Origin: Oryzicola mucosus
GTDB lineage: Bacteria; Pseudomonadota; Alphaproteobacteria; Rhizobiales; Rhizobiaceae
Direction: 5' to 3'
DNA length: 64,000 nt
Assembly (NCBI RefSeq): GCF_014534685.1
Contig: NZ_JACVVX010000004.1
Span: 372,001-436,000, forward strand
Part shown: positions 17,634-26,949 of the stretch, piece after piece
Layout: each line of letters starts with the position of its first letter
Position numbering within the stretch: the stretch's first letter is position 1
Position numbers and translations under genes: made by a program
Notes under the pieces: generated by a model
The model's input: only the letters and a program-made list of their open reading frames with translations
Told to the model about the DNA's origin: nothing
Database searches by the model: none

Positions 17634-20600
17634 TTATTGGTCGCCTCTGGCTTTTGCCAGTATCGAGTTGGGCTCTCGCCCTTCCTTGGCGCCGAATACC
17701 ACATAATGCAGCAGTGGATCTATCCCCGCCCGCGCCACGTCTTCATAGTGACTGAGATACCACTCCGCATCAAACAACCCGGATTTTCGGACCAGTTCCA
17801 TTTGCCGCTTGAGGCGCATTCTACCTGGCATGAAACGCCACTGTCCGCCATTGAGAAGTGACGCGACAGCATTTCCCATCTCTTTTGCTGCAACGACCTG
17901 CAAATGTTTCAGCTTTGCTGCGCTCTGGCGGGTTTGGGCCTCCAGCCGCGCGACCGTACGGCGGCTCTCGGACTGGTTGTCCGAAATCATTCGTGTCAGC
18001 GTCGCAATCTCTTCGAAACGTTCCTTGAGCTTGGCCTCCAGCCGATCATTCTCGGCTGCCGCCTTTTCCTTCGCCTCGCGAAGTCCCGAAGCAACCGACC
18101 GCGTTTCCTCAATCTCGCCCTTCAACGCATCTATCTGATCGAGTTGCGCCTGGAGTTTCATCGCCATGTCTTTGTGGGCTGCTTCGTCAGCCGCAGTTTT
18201 TGCCTGCTTGCTTTTCAGATCGGCAAAGAGGACCTCGACATGTTCTTTCAAACCGTCGGCCACTTTCCTGCTCTCGTCCTGCAGGGCAGTCATCCGCTTG
18301 ATTTCATTCCGCGCTTCCGATAACTCGGCCGCGGTCTGTTCGGTCTCGAGCTGGCGTTGGGCGAGAGCACTTTCGGTGTGCGACAGCTTATCCCGCAAGA
18401 GGACAAGTTCCCTCGAGCTGACGCCGAGACGCTGATTTTCCTCTTCCAGCCGGGCAATGTCCTGCCGTAACGCCTGCGCCTCATCCTGCAACTTGCGGAA
18501 CGCCTGCTCGTGGTCGGCAAGTTTGACTTCGATTGCCTGTCGCTCATCGCGCGCCGCTTCGAGCTCGTTGGACAGCCGCTCGACGCTGATCTGCTCATGA
18601 TGCAGCAGCGTTTCCAGTTCGCCGCGTCGCCATTCCGCATTCGAACGTTCCTGACGGGCCATCATCAGCTCTTGCCGGATGGATTCGACATACTCCCGTT
18701 CTTGTCCGAGAAGCGATTCCAGTTCTCCCCGGCGCCACTCGGTATCGGCATATGTTTTATGAAGCTTGCCGAGCTCTTCCTGCTTTCGGGCGATTTTTTC
18801 CTGGTGCTCCGCCGAGACGGCTTCGAGCTCTGCCTGAACCTTCGTCAGCTTGTCTTGAATCGCCTTCCTCTGACGTTGAACCTCGGTAAGCTCGTGGGTC
18901 AGCCTGGAGAGATCGGCTTCTCTCTCGCCGAGCTGAAACTTGGTCTGTTCTAGTTCAAGCGTGCGCTTTTCCAACGCGTCCGAACGCTCCATCAGTTCAG
19001 CAGATCGGGCCGTATTGTCGCTGAGCGATTGCTGAAGTTCGCCCTCAACCTTGGTCAGCTTGTCCTGGATCGCCTTCCTCAAGCGACGAACCTCTTGATG
19101 TTCCTCGCTCAGCCTGGAGAGGCTGGCATCTCTTTCTTCAAGCGCCGATTTGGTCTTCTGGAGCTCGGCATTTCGCTCGTCCAGTTCGCGCAGACGTTCG
19201 GCAAGCTCGGCTGACTGGCTTGTGACGTTGTTCTGCGCCGCCAGCAACTCGCCCTCGACCTTGGTCAGCTTGTCCTGGATCGCCGTCTTGCGGCGCCGAA
19301 CCTCGTTATATTCGCCGTTCAGTTTGGAGAAGGCGGCGTCTTTCTCTGTCAGAGAGGATTTGGCCTGCGCGAGTTCGGCAGACTGGGCCGCAAAATTGCT
19401 CTGTAACGACAACAGGTCGGTTTCGACCTCTTTCAGCTTTTCCCTGATTTCCGTCTTCTGCCGGGAGACCTCTTTGTACTCCTCGTTCAGCTTGGACAGA
19501 CGTTCGTCACGCTCCAAGACCTCGTCGCGGGCGCTTTGCAGCTCGGCTTCGCGCAGGCGCCCCTCATTCAGCCGCTCCAGGCGTTCAGCCTTATACTGAA
19601 CTTCGCCGGCCGCTGCCTTGCGCAATTCAGCCTCGGCCTTGGTCAACTGCTCCTGAAGGGAAGCATTCTGCCTGCGGTTTTCGTCATATTCTTCGCTCAA
19701 TTTTGCCAGTTGGGCATCGCGTTGATCGAGCTTGAGCTTGACGTCTTCAAGCTCCACGGAGCCAGCGGACCGCACGGCTTCAAGTTCAGCCTCTAGCGTC
19801 GCAAGGCGATCCTGAATGGCCGCTTTCTTCTGCAGAGTGGCCTGATGTTCGGCGTTCAGCAGTTGAAACGATGACTCTTTTTCTTGAAGCGAGAAGTTCA
19901 AATCGTTGATTTGGTGCGTCCGCTCGTCAATGAGAGCCTGAAGGTCAGCGGCCTCGTCGCGGATAACGGCTTTGTCTTTCCGCTCAGCCGCTAAGTCGTC
20001 ATCCAAATTTTTCAAAGCTTCATCGCGTTGCGCGATCTCTTTTTTCAGCTCATCCAGTCTTTTTTCTGAATTTTCCGCTTCAAAAGCATCGGCGCAGGAT
20101 CGGCCCAGACGCACAAAAATATCGCGGACCATTCGCCGGTCGGCATCGTTGGCCCCGATGGTGAAGAGTTCTCTCAAACGAGCCGTCTGGTTTGTGCCGA
20201 CACCGAGCACCCCCAGCCCATGACCGTGGACGAATTCGAAATTCGGATATTTGGTCCGCAACTGCTCGAAAAGACGGAAAACGCCAAAATCCTTCTCGCG
20301 AACATTCGTGTCATGCATCATCACGACGGCGCGTTTGGAGAGTTTCGGAAGCCAGGCTTCAAAGTCGTGCTCCACCGCCTCGAAGGTGTGCAGCCCGTCA
20401 ATATGGAGAAGATCAATCATTCCATCAGAAAAGTGCTTGAGCGCGTCGTCGAATGTGCTTTTCACCAGCCGCGAGAATCCGGAATAATATTTGTCGTTGT
20501 GGCTTCGAACCTGCTCAAAGACATCTTCGTCATAGAAGCCCGCGTGGACGTCACCCTTCCAGGTATCGACGCCAAAGCAGCGCGCATCGATTTCGAGACG

Positions 20601-20858
20601 CTCAACCGCCTGGCACATGGAAAAATAGGACACGCCTGTGTGGACGCCCAATTCCACGACGACATCGGGCTGAAGGGCCTCAATCATCCAAAATGCAAAT
20701 GGTACATGCTCTTGCCAGGCCGAGCGAGCCATATAGCGCGGCCGCATGAAGGCGATACGCGACATCACATTTGCAAGGACTGCATCATGGGCGGCGCGGG
20801 AAGCAGCCATCCCATCCTGGTCTGCTGGGGGTGTATTCAGTGAGGATCTCGTTGCCAT
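17634..20858 (-). CDS. SAM methyltransferase fused to a very long coiled coil and a C-terminal repeat module
   Basis: A 1,074-residue protein. Residues about 25-225 form a class I methyltransferase of the Methyltransf_24/CmcI-like type found in glycan loci: VVELGVHTGVSY (67-78, SAM-binding glycine motif), HIDGLHTFEAVEHDF (152-166) and HDTNVREKDFGVFRL (182-196). Residues about 262-990 are almost pure heptad coiled coil rich in Glu, Lys, Leu, Arg and Gln, with internal repeats. Residues 995-1025 are basic and hydrophobic, a possible membrane or protein contact. Residues 1026-1064 are one copy of the module carried by the giant glycosyltransferase (FDAEWYLSHYEDV). The order capping enzyme plus coiled coil resembles the chain-length ruler WbdD, but no kinase domain is present. 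The start at 20858 lacks a good ribosome-binding site; 20810 is an alternative. Confidence 0.85.
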   Translation of the reverse strand: MATRSSLNTPPADQDGMAASRAAHDAVLANVMSRIAFMRPRYMARSAWQEHVPFAFWMIEALQPDVVVELGVHTGVSYFSMCQAVERLEIDARCFGVDTWKGDVHAGFYDEDVFEQVRSHNDKYYSGFSRLVKSTFDDALKHFSDGMIDLLHIDGLHTFEAVEHDFEAWLPKLSKRAVVMMHDTNVREKDFGVFRLFEQLRTKYPNFEFVHGHGLGVLGVGTNQTARLRELFTIGANDADRRMVRDIFVRLGRSCADAFEAENSEKRLDELKKEIAQRDEALKNLDDDLAAERKDKAVIRDEAADLQALIDERTHQINDLNFSLQEKESSFQLLNAEHQATLQKKAAIQDRLATLEAELEAVRSAGSVELEDVKLKLDQRDAQLAKLSEEYDENRRQNASLQEQLTKAEAELRKAAAGEVQYKAERLERLNEGRLREAELQSARDEVLERDERLSKLNEEYKEVSRQKTEIREKLKEVETDLLSLQSNFAAQSAELAQAKSSLTEKDAAFSKLNGEYNEVRRRKTAIQDKLTKVEGELLAAQNNVTSQSAELAERLRELDERNAELQKTKSALEERDASLSRLSEEHQEVRRLRKAIQDKLTKVEGELQQSLSDNTARSAELMERSDALEKRTLELEQTKFQLGEREADLSRLTHELTEVQRQRKAIQDKLTKVQAELEAVSAEHQEKIARKQEELGKLHKTYADTEWRRGELESLLGQEREYVESIRQELMMARQERSNAEWRRGELETLLHHEQISVERLSNELEAARDERQAIEVKLADHEQAFRKLQDEAQALRQDIARLEEENQRLGVSSRELVLLRDKLSHTESALAQRQLETEQTAAELSEARNEIKRMTALQDESRKVADGLKEHVEVLFADLKSKQAKTAADEAAHKDMAMKLQAQLDQIDALKGEIEETRSVASGLREAKEKAAAENDRLEAKLKERFEEIATLTRMISDNQSESRRTVARLEAQTRQSAAKLKHLQVVAAKEMGNAVASLLNGGQWRFMPGRMRLKRQMELVRKSGLFDAEWYLSHYEDVARAGIDPLLHYVVFGAKEGREPNSILAKARGDQ
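18830..19499 (-). repeat. Tandem coding repeats of 56, 70 and 70 codons within the coiled coil
   Basis: Unit boundaries at the L/F-S-K/R-L motif fall at 19499, 19331, 19121 and 18911, giving unit lengths of 168, 210 and 210 bases, followed by a partial fourth unit. All lengths are whole multiples of seven codons, so the heptad register is kept. Stretches of identical DNA remain: 27 bases match between 19048-19074 and 19258-19284, exactly 210 bases apart, and a diverged copy lies at 18838-18864, again 210 bases away. Each unit contains the K/R-x-A-I-Q-D-K-L-T-K-V core. The pattern shows internal duplication. Confidence 0.85.
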
Positions 20859-21135
20859 CAGTTTGCTACCATCGCCACAGGCCCACCAACTCTTATACGG
20901 CCCAGCGATACATCAAAGCAAAATTTGCTGCACTGCGGCAAGACCCTCAACCCTTTTAAAACCGCGGAAATGTTTTTAATCCACCCCGGGCGGCCAGTTC
21001 GCCAAAGCTCTGGCGCAAAATTCTTCAATACCGGCGTCAGCGTGGCGCTTTTCCGACAAAAATTAGCTAGTCGATACAGGAAACCGAATTGTGTCATCTC
21101 AATAAATCTTTGTAACTTTGGAGAAACAATTAATA
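20859..21135. promoter_or_regulatory. Spacer upstream of the methyltransferase/coiled-coil gene
   Basis: A 277-base AT-rich spacer between two leftward genes, with no protein-like frame. It probably contains the promoter for the gene that starts at 20858. No confident -35/-10 pair or terminator is seen. Confidence 0.35.
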
Positions 21136-22413
21136 TCAGGGAAGCAATTGCGGCGGCAAAACAGCGGTCGCCGCGTTGACCAGTGTAAATCCTCCATCTG
21201 GCGAACTCACCGTGAGTTGCGGGTTGGATTGCACGTCATAGGAGAGTCTATCCAATGGGATCGAAATCAAAAGGCCGCTGTCATTTTCAACGCTGGGAAA
21301 TTGTCTGGAGACGTCACCGCGTGAAAAACGTTCTACGAGAAAGCCCTCGATCGAGTTCCCGCCAAGAGCTACGGCAAAGGACTGCGGGGCTTCGCCACGC
21401 GGCTTGAGCGCCCATCCTCTCAACTTCAACATGCCGTCCTCGATCGCGATGCTCTCCAGCCGCCCCTGCCCCTCTCCCTTCTTTAAGACAGGACGTAGAG
21501 GGGCAAGAGGTTCCAAGTTCTCATCGAGATGGACCAGCCGCTTAGGACAGCCGGCTTCCAGCAGCCTGCTGCGTAGGCCGCTCATCTCCTGTCGTGTCGC
21601 TTTAACCAGCCACGAAGGCGCAGGATCGTAGACATCGTTGAGGTCGTGTGCTGAATAAAAACGATCATCGCGCACGGCTTTGGACGTCGTGGCCCGTCCC
21701 CTCGGTTGTTTTTTGTGGTCGAACTCCGCCTTGGATTTCACCACATAATGATTCAGCCGCAACTGGGACCAGTGAACGGTCTGGCTAAGCCCGGCGCCGT
21801 GGCGGGGATGGCTGAGAACCGGTGCGCCATTCCCATGACGCATGTCGAAGTCCTGCTTCAATCTAAAGACGTGCGGATTGTCTCCGGTGTCCAACACTGC
21901 CGTTGTCCTGACGATACTCTTATAGTGATGATTGATCGCGTGGCGTTCTTTCGCACGACGAACAAACCGCTCAATAACCATTCCCGTTCCGGGGACATCT
22001 CGAAATGAGGAGCCATAGGTAGCCCAGTTGAGTGCGATCGCACCAATATGCTCATCGACGATGCCGAGAAAATCCGGAATAGAATTGCAATCCGCAGATG
22101 GAAAGATAAACTCATCCGCGTCGATGAAGGCCAGCCAATCCGCCGACTCTTTGTATCGTCCAAGTATCTCGGAATAGGCGGAAAGTTGGGGCGGGCTCCC
22201 CGCTGTTCCTTGATAAGGCATAAACGTCACGATGCCCAGATTTTGCAACGCCGAAAGAAGTTCCAGCGACCCGTCGGAACTTCCATTTTCTGCGATAATG
22301 AAATTCTCGACACCCATCGCCCGATGGAAGGCCAGCCATTCGAGAATGTATGGACCTTCATTCTTGAAGATGGCGGCAATGGCAATTTTCGATTTCTTCG
22401 GTGAACCGATCAT
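21136..22413 (-). CDS. GT2-like glycosyltransferase (Glyco_tranf_2_4 / GT92-like) with C-terminal beta domain
   Basis: A 425-residue protein. The N-terminal part has AIFKNEGPYILEWLAFHRAMG and IIAENGSSDGS, which is the pattern of the GT2_4/GT92 group, then FIDADEF as the metal-binding D-x-D (about residue 100) and a His-rich region (HWSQLRLNHYVVKS). Residues from about 315 onward look like a separate beta-rich domain (LKLRGWALKPRGEAPQSF) that could bind glycan. The enzyme should act in the cytoplasm on a nucleotide-sugar. It is followed 277 bases later by the coiled-coil gene and preceded by the two-domain glycosyltransferase gene on the same strand, which suggests a shared transcript with the rfb genes. 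Donor and acceptor are unknown. Confidence 0.82.
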   Translation of the reverse strand: MIGSPKKSKIAIAAIFKNEGPYILEWLAFHRAMGVENFIIAENGSSDGSLELLSALQNLGIVTFMPYQGTAGSPPQLSAYSEILGRYKESADWLAFIDADEFIFPSADCNSIPDFLGIVDEHIGAIALNWATYGSSFRDVPGTGMVIERFVRRAKERHAINHHYKSIVRTTAVLDTGDNPHVFRLKQDFDMRHGNGAPVLSHPRHGAGLSQTVHWSQLRLNHYVVKSKAEFDHKKQPRGRATTSKAVRDDRFYSAHDLNDVYDPAPSWLVKATRQEMSGLRSRLLEAGCPKRLVHLDENLEPLAPLRPVLKKGEGQGRLESIAIEDGMLKLRGWALKPRGEAPQSFAVALGGNSIEGFLVERFSRGDVSRQFPSVENDSGLLISIPLDRLSYDVQSNPQLTVSSPDGGFTLVNAATAVLPPQLLP

Positions 22414-22516
22414 GAAAGCGACCTGTTCTTTCGTATGCGGAAAAACGCGCCTTGTTCACCACAAGACGTTGATCGAGAACATCTTTCAGGCAGTACTCGG
22501 ACCGATGCCATATCGA

Positions 22517-24922
22517 TCATCGACCAGCGTCCATAGTCGTGGGCCAGACCCGCTTTCTCACTGCTGACAATGAAAAATCCTCGCGGTCCAGCGTCAAGCT
22601 TGGGGAGTAGTACGGATCGTTGGCCAGAGACCATCGGCCAAGCATAAAGTCGGCTTCGGCGTTGAACCGGTCTTGCTTCTCGAAATTGTCTTCCGCGCCG
22701 CGACTTTCGCTTTCCAGATGATAAAGCTCGGCAAAAGGCGTCCAGACGTTGAGATATCCCGCTTCCCTCACCTTCAGGCAGAAATCGACATCGTTGAAGG
22801 CAATGGCGAGCCTGGCTTCCTCCAGCCCGCCGACCTGCTCATAAATCGCCTTGCGGACGACAAGGCAGGCGCCGGTTACCGCAGACAGGTTCTGCACCAT
22901 ACGAAGGCGGGAAAAATAGCCTTCGTGGTAGCGCGGGAAGGATTTGTGCGAATGGCCTGCGACACCGCCGATGCCAAGGATCACCCCCGCATGCTGGATG
23001 GTATCATTGGCGTAATAGAGCTTCGCACCCACACAACCGATATCGGGTTGTTGCGCCCACGACACCATTTCGGTGAGCCAATCCGGCGAAATGACCTCGA
23101 TGTCGTTATTGACAAGCGCCACGATGGAGCCGTTCGCCTGTGACACGGCGGAGTTGTTGATCGCCGAAAAGTTGAACGCACCGCGATAGGGAAGCACACG
23201 CACTTTGGGATCAGTGACGACCGCGCCCAAATAGGCCTTCGTCTCCGGCTCCACGGAATCATTATCGACGATCAGAATTTCATAGCGGGAGTAGCTCGTC
23301 TTCTGCTGGATCGAGTCCACGCAGTTCCGCAAGAGCTCCCACCGGTCCCGCGTCGGGATGATGATGCTGACCAGCGGCGGCGGTTCTGAAACGGCATGCA
23401 GGGTCCGGTAGACGGCCGCGCCCGGAACGGCTTCGACCTTTGCATCGATCTTCAATCGGGCGAGATGTTCTTCCAAAGCCCGCTTGCCCGCTTCACGCGC
23501 ATAGCTTTTCTCCGCCCCATCCAGCGCCGTCGACCCGTCAAGGGCGCGCCAATGGTAGAGGATTTTCGGGATGTGATGGATGTTTGCGGGATCGACGCGC
23601 TCGAAGATGCGGAGGTTTAAGTCGAAATCCTGGCTGCCTTCGAACCCTGGGCGCCACGCACCAACGGCCCGCAGCGTTTCTGTGCGATAGACAGTGAGAT
23701 GGTTGAAATAATTCTGCGACCGCAGCATTTCGCGGGAGAATTCCGGCTTGAAATAGGGCTCGTAGCGCACGCCGTTGCCGGCGATCTTGTCCTCGTCGGA
23801 ATAAATGATCTCGGCATCCGGATGCTGCCCGACGAGCAAGGCCACCTCGGCAAGCGCGGTGGGCGCCAACAGATCGTCATGGTCAAACAGTGCCGTCCAT
23901 TCGCCCGAGACGAGTTCCAGTGCGGAGTTGCTGGCCTTGGCAATACGACCGTTTTCAGCCCGAAGAGCCAGCTTGATGCGCGGTTCGCCGCCCGCCAGTT
24001 CCGCCAGAAGCGGCCGCACATGCGGCATGCTGGAGCAGTCGTCGGCGATGCAGAGTTCCCAGTTTTCGTAAGCCTGGGCGACCACGCTGTCCACGGCGGC
24101 GCGCAACACGTCCTCCGGCGTGTTGTAGACCGGCATGACGATGGAGATCAGCGGCTTGCTTGCCAGTCCCGCGAGACGGCGCTTCATCAATTCCTGCTCG
24201 GCCGGCCCGAAGGTGTCGTTGCGCTCGATCCAACGCTGATAGTCGACGGCAGCGAATTGCCCTCCCTGATCTATCCGGCGCAGATCGGCGGCGAGTTTGC
24301 GCAATCCACCATGTCGCAAGGTTCTCACTACCAGCGAAAGGCTGCTCGCGATCGGCTGATTGCCGGTTTGGCGTGCAACCAACGCGCCGAGCGCCAGCCG
24401 CATGTAATATTCCGGCCGCGTCAACCTGCGCAGAGCAGCGGAGCGGTAGGAGAAAACCGCATCCTTGCTACCGGGATCGAGCAGAACACGTCGCGCGCCG
24501 GAAGTCAGCAGCAGGTTCACAGCGGCGGTCGTTGTGCTGAAAGCGGACCGGCGCAGGGCTGAAACGCCGGAACTGCGCACTCCGGTATCGACCCAGGCGG
24601 AAGGTGCGGTGCTGTCGCGCAGCCCTTTGAGCCCGCGTAGCTTAAGGCGGTAATGGCCAGACCGCAGCCAGGACTGCGCCGTCCACGACACTTCGAAATA
24701 GGCGTCTTCATCGACCACGCGCCAGGAGCGCGCTTCCTGGCCGACCTGTTCAAGCCCGGCCATCGGCTTGAGCACACAGGTGTAGCCGACATAACTCCGC
24801 AGCCGCGATGCAAAGCGCGCCATACCCGACCGCTGCGGTGTTGCAGCGGATGTCGCTCGGTCACGCGGCTGCGCCCTGTTCGGTTCAAGAGGTTTAATCT
24901 GCGCATCCGGTGGGAAGGACAT
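22517..24922 (-). CDS. Two-domain GT2 glycosyltransferase (rhamnosyltransferase-like)
   Basis: An 801-residue protein. Residues 1-250 are a region without clear family features. GT2 domain 1 begins near 257 (ISIVMPVYNTPEDV, ADDCSS, then FDHDD at 346-350 as the D-x-D site, SDEDK). GT2 domain 2 begins near 517 (VSIIIPTRDRWELL, VDNDS, VNNDIEV, FNDVDFCLKVREAGY). This tandem layout is common in O-antigen and rhamnan synthases. The ATG at 24922 is chosen because AGAGGGGAAG lies a few bases upstream; ATG 24949 and TTG 24964 in frame are alternatives. It starts 60 bases after rfbD on the same strand, so dTDP-rhamnose supply and use are linked. It is probably a rhamnosyltransferase, inferred from context only. 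Confidence 0.85.
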   Translation of the reverse strand: MSFPPDAQIKPLEPNRAQPRDRATSAATPQRSGMARFASRLRSYVGYTCVLKPMAGLEQVGQEARSWRVVDEDAYFEVSWTAQSWLRSGHYRLKLRGLKGLRDSTAPSAWVDTGVRSSGVSALRRSAFSTTTAAVNLLLTSGARRVLLDPGSKDAVFSYRSAALRRLTRPEYYMRLALGALVARQTGNQPIASSLSLVVRTLRHGGLRKLAADLRRIDQGGQFAAVDYQRWIERNDTFGPAEQELMKRRLAGLASKPLISIVMPVYNTPEDVLRAAVDSVVAQAYENWELCIADDCSSMPHVRPLLAELAGGEPRIKLALRAENGRIAKASNSALELVSGEWTALFDHDDLLAPTALAEVALLVGQHPDAEIIYSDEDKIAGNGVRYEPYFKPEFSREMLRSQNYFNHLTVYRTETLRAVGAWRPGFEGSQDFDLNLRIFERVDPANIHHIPKILYHWRALDGSTALDGAEKSYAREAGKRALEEHLARLKIDAKVEAVPGAAVYRTLHAVSEPPPLVSIIIPTRDRWELLRNCVDSIQQKTSYSRYEILIVDNDSVEPETKAYLGAVVTDPKVRVLPYRGAFNFSAINNSAVSQANGSIVALVNNDIEVISPDWLTEMVSWAQQPDIGCVGAKLYYANDTIQHAGVILGIGGVAGHSHKSFPRYHEGYFSRLRMVQNLSAVTGACLVVRKAIYEQVGGLEEARLAIAFNDVDFCLKVREAGYLNVWTPFAELYHLESESRGAEDNFEKQDRFNAEADFMLGRWSLANDPYYSPSLTLDREDFSLSAVRKRVWPTTMDAGR

Positions 24923-24982
24923 TATCTTCCCCTCTGAAGTTTCTAACATCACCTGCCTCGACAAGTGCAGGCAGTTTCAAGC

Positions 24983-25867
24983 TCAGACCCTCACCAAGCG
25001 CTCGACAACATAGTCCGCAGATATCCGCCAGTCGGGAGCGCGCCAGCCATAGGTGTCGAACAATTTGTCGGTCGAAAGGCAGGAATTGGCCGGCCGCTGC
25101 GCCTTGGTCGGGTAATCCGACGTCGCAATGTCGCGAACATCGGCCGTCGGGCCGCCCAACCGGCCGCTGGTTTCCAGAACGTGGCGGGCAAATCCGCTCC
25201 AGTTGGTCTTTCCGGTTCCAACGAGATGGAACACGCCAAAACCGTCCGTTCCTTTGGTCAAGCGATCTGATCTGGCAATGTGAAGGACGGCATCGGCGAT
25301 GTCCAAGGCAGAGGTCGGGTTGCCCCACTGGTCGCCGACGACCGTCAGTTCGTCGCGATCCGCCGCAAGACGCAGCATGGTCTTGACGAAGTTCTTGCCA
25401 AACGGGCTGTAGACCCAGGCCGTGCGCAGGATGACATGGCGCGCATTGGCTTCAGCAACGGCTCTCTCACCTTCAAGCTTGGTGCGCCCATAGACGCCGA
25501 TCGGGCCTGTCGGGTCGCTTTCGAGATACTCACCGTCCTTGTTGCCGGCAAAGACATAATCGGTGGACAGATGGATGATGGGGATATCCGCTTTTGCTGC
25601 CGCGCGCGCAACGGCGCCTGCCCCTTCGGCATTCACCGCATGGGCGAGATCGCGCTCATCCTCCGCAAGGTCGACGGCGGTGTAAGCCGCAGCCGACACG
25701 ACGATGTCGGGACTGATGTCAGCGATAACCCGTTCGACGCTCGCCGGATCGGCAAGGTCGAACTCTGGACGGCCGACGGTGACCACCTCGACGCCGTCGA
25801 GTGTTCCTGCACGCTCGATCAGGCTGGTGACGACCTGTCCTTCACGGCCGGTGACCAGGATTTTCAT
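24983..25867 (-). CDS. rfbD: dTDP-4-dehydrorhamnose reductase
   Basis: A 294-residue short-chain-type reductase that makes the last step of dTDP-L-rhamnose synthesis using NAD(P)H. Motifs include the N-terminal VTGREGQV glycine loop, STDYVFAG, the catalytic YGRTK (Y-x-x-x-K) near residue 128 and [14 protein letters not shown]. Length is typical. Its start overlaps the rfbB stop by four bases (ATGA). It is the last of the four consecutive rfb genes before the two-domain glycosyltransferase gene. Confidence 0.95.
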   Translation of the reverse strand: MKILVTGREGQVVTSLIERAGTLDGVEVVTVGRPEFDLADPASVERVIADISPDIVVSAAAYTAVDLAEDERDLAHAVNAEGAGAVARAAAKADIPIIHLSTDYVFAGNKDGEYLESDPTGPIGVYGRTKLEGERAVAEANARHVILRTAWVYSPFGKNFVKTMLRLAADRDELTVVGDQWGNPTSALDIADAVLHIARSDRLTKGTDGFGVFHLVGTGKTNWSGFARHVLETSGRLGGPTADVRDIATSDYPTKAQRPANSCLSTDKLFDTYGWRAPDWRISADYVVERLVRV

Positions 25868-26931
25868 GCGACGTCCTTCGTCACGGTGCCAAGGCGCTCG
25901 CCGGAATATTTTTCACGGCGCAGCGGACCCCACCACCATTCGTTGGCGAGATACCAGTCGATGGTCCGTTCCAGGCCGGTCTCGAATGTCTCCTGCGGCT
26001 TCCAGCCGAGTTCGCGCTCGATCTTGGAGGCGTCGATGGCATAACGCCGGTCATGGCCTGGACGATCGTTCACATAGGTGATGAGATCAGCGTAGCTGCC
26101 GGTTCGAAGAGGACGCTTCTTGTCGAGAATGGCGCAGATGCTGCGCACCACATCGAGATTGGTACGCTCGGAACGGCCGCCGACATTGTAGCTCTCGCCG
26201 TTCTTGCCGGTGGTAGCGATGAGGGCAAGCGCGCGGGCGTGATCTTCGACAAACAGCCAGTCGCGCACATTCGCCCCCTTGCCGTAGATCGGCAGCGATT
26301 TGCCATCCAGGGCATTGAGGATGACCAACGGGATGAGCTTTTCGGGGAAATGGAACGGCCCGTAATTGTTCGAGCAATTCGAAATCACGACGGGCAGTCC
26401 ATAAGTCTCGTGCCAGGCGCGAACGAGATGGTCGGATGCCGCCTTCGACGCCGAATAGGGCGAGGACGGCGCGTAAGGCGTCTCCTCGGTGAAGATGCCG
26501 CTGTCGAAGGGCAGGTCGCCAAAAACCTCGTCGGTTGAGATGTGATGAAAGCGGAAGCGCGATTTCGCGGGCTCAGCCAGAGCGCGCCAATAGGTCAGCG
26601 CTGCATCGAGCAGGCGGAAGGTTCCCACCACATTGGTCTCGATGAATTCGCCCGGGCCGTCGATGGAACGGTCGACATGGCTTTCGGCGGCCAGGTGCAT
26701 GACCACGTCGATCTCGTTGTTCCGCAGCGTCTCGAGAATCGTCGGGGTGTCGCCGATATCCGCCTGGACGAACCGGTAGTTCGGATAATTCTCGATCTGG
26801 CGCAGCGAAGCCGGGTTGCCGGCATAGGTCAGCTTGTCGACATTGACGACGGTGTTTGCGGGATCGGAACAAAGATGGCGGCATACTGCCGATCCGATAA
26901 ATCCTGCACCGCCGGTAACAAGAAAATTCAT
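25864..26931 (-). CDS. rfbB: dTDP-glucose 4,6-dehydratase
   Basis: A 355-residue extended short-chain dehydrogenase. The NAD-binding motif is [10 protein letters not shown] at residues 5-14. The catalytic set STDEVFGDL and YSASK (Y-x-x-x-K) and the dTDP-sugar loop [14 protein letters not shown] are all present. It converts dTDP-glucose to dTDP-4-keto-6-deoxyglucose. The start at 26931 is preferred over the ATG two codons earlier at 26937, because AAGGA then sits nine bases upstream rather than three. It lies between rfbC and rfbD on one strand with tight spacing. Confidence 0.95.
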   Translation of the reverse strand: MNFLVTGGAGFIGSAVCRHLCSDPANTVVNVDKLTYAGNPASLRQIENYPNYRFVQADIGDTPTILETLRNNEIDVVMHLAAESHVDRSIDGPGEFIETNVVGTFRLLDAALTYWRALAEPAKSRFRFHHISTDEVFGDLPFDSGIFTEETPYAPSSPYSASKAASDHLVRAWHETYGLPVVISNCSNNYGPFHFPEKLIPLVILNALDGKSLPIYGKGANVRDWLFVEDHARALALIATTGKNGESYNVGGRSERTNLDVVRSICAILDKKRPLRTGSYADLITYVNDRPGHDRRYAIDASKIERELGWKPQETFETGLERTIDWYLANEWWWGPLRREKYSGERLGTVTKDVA

Positions 26932-26949
26932 GTGCATCCGTCCTTGCGA

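Noticed and set aside
18830-19499. Regularly spaced repeats as a possible CRISPR array
   Set aside because: The repeats are coding, spaced 168-210 bases apart, diverged, and preserve heptads; there are no short palindromic units, spacers or cas genes.
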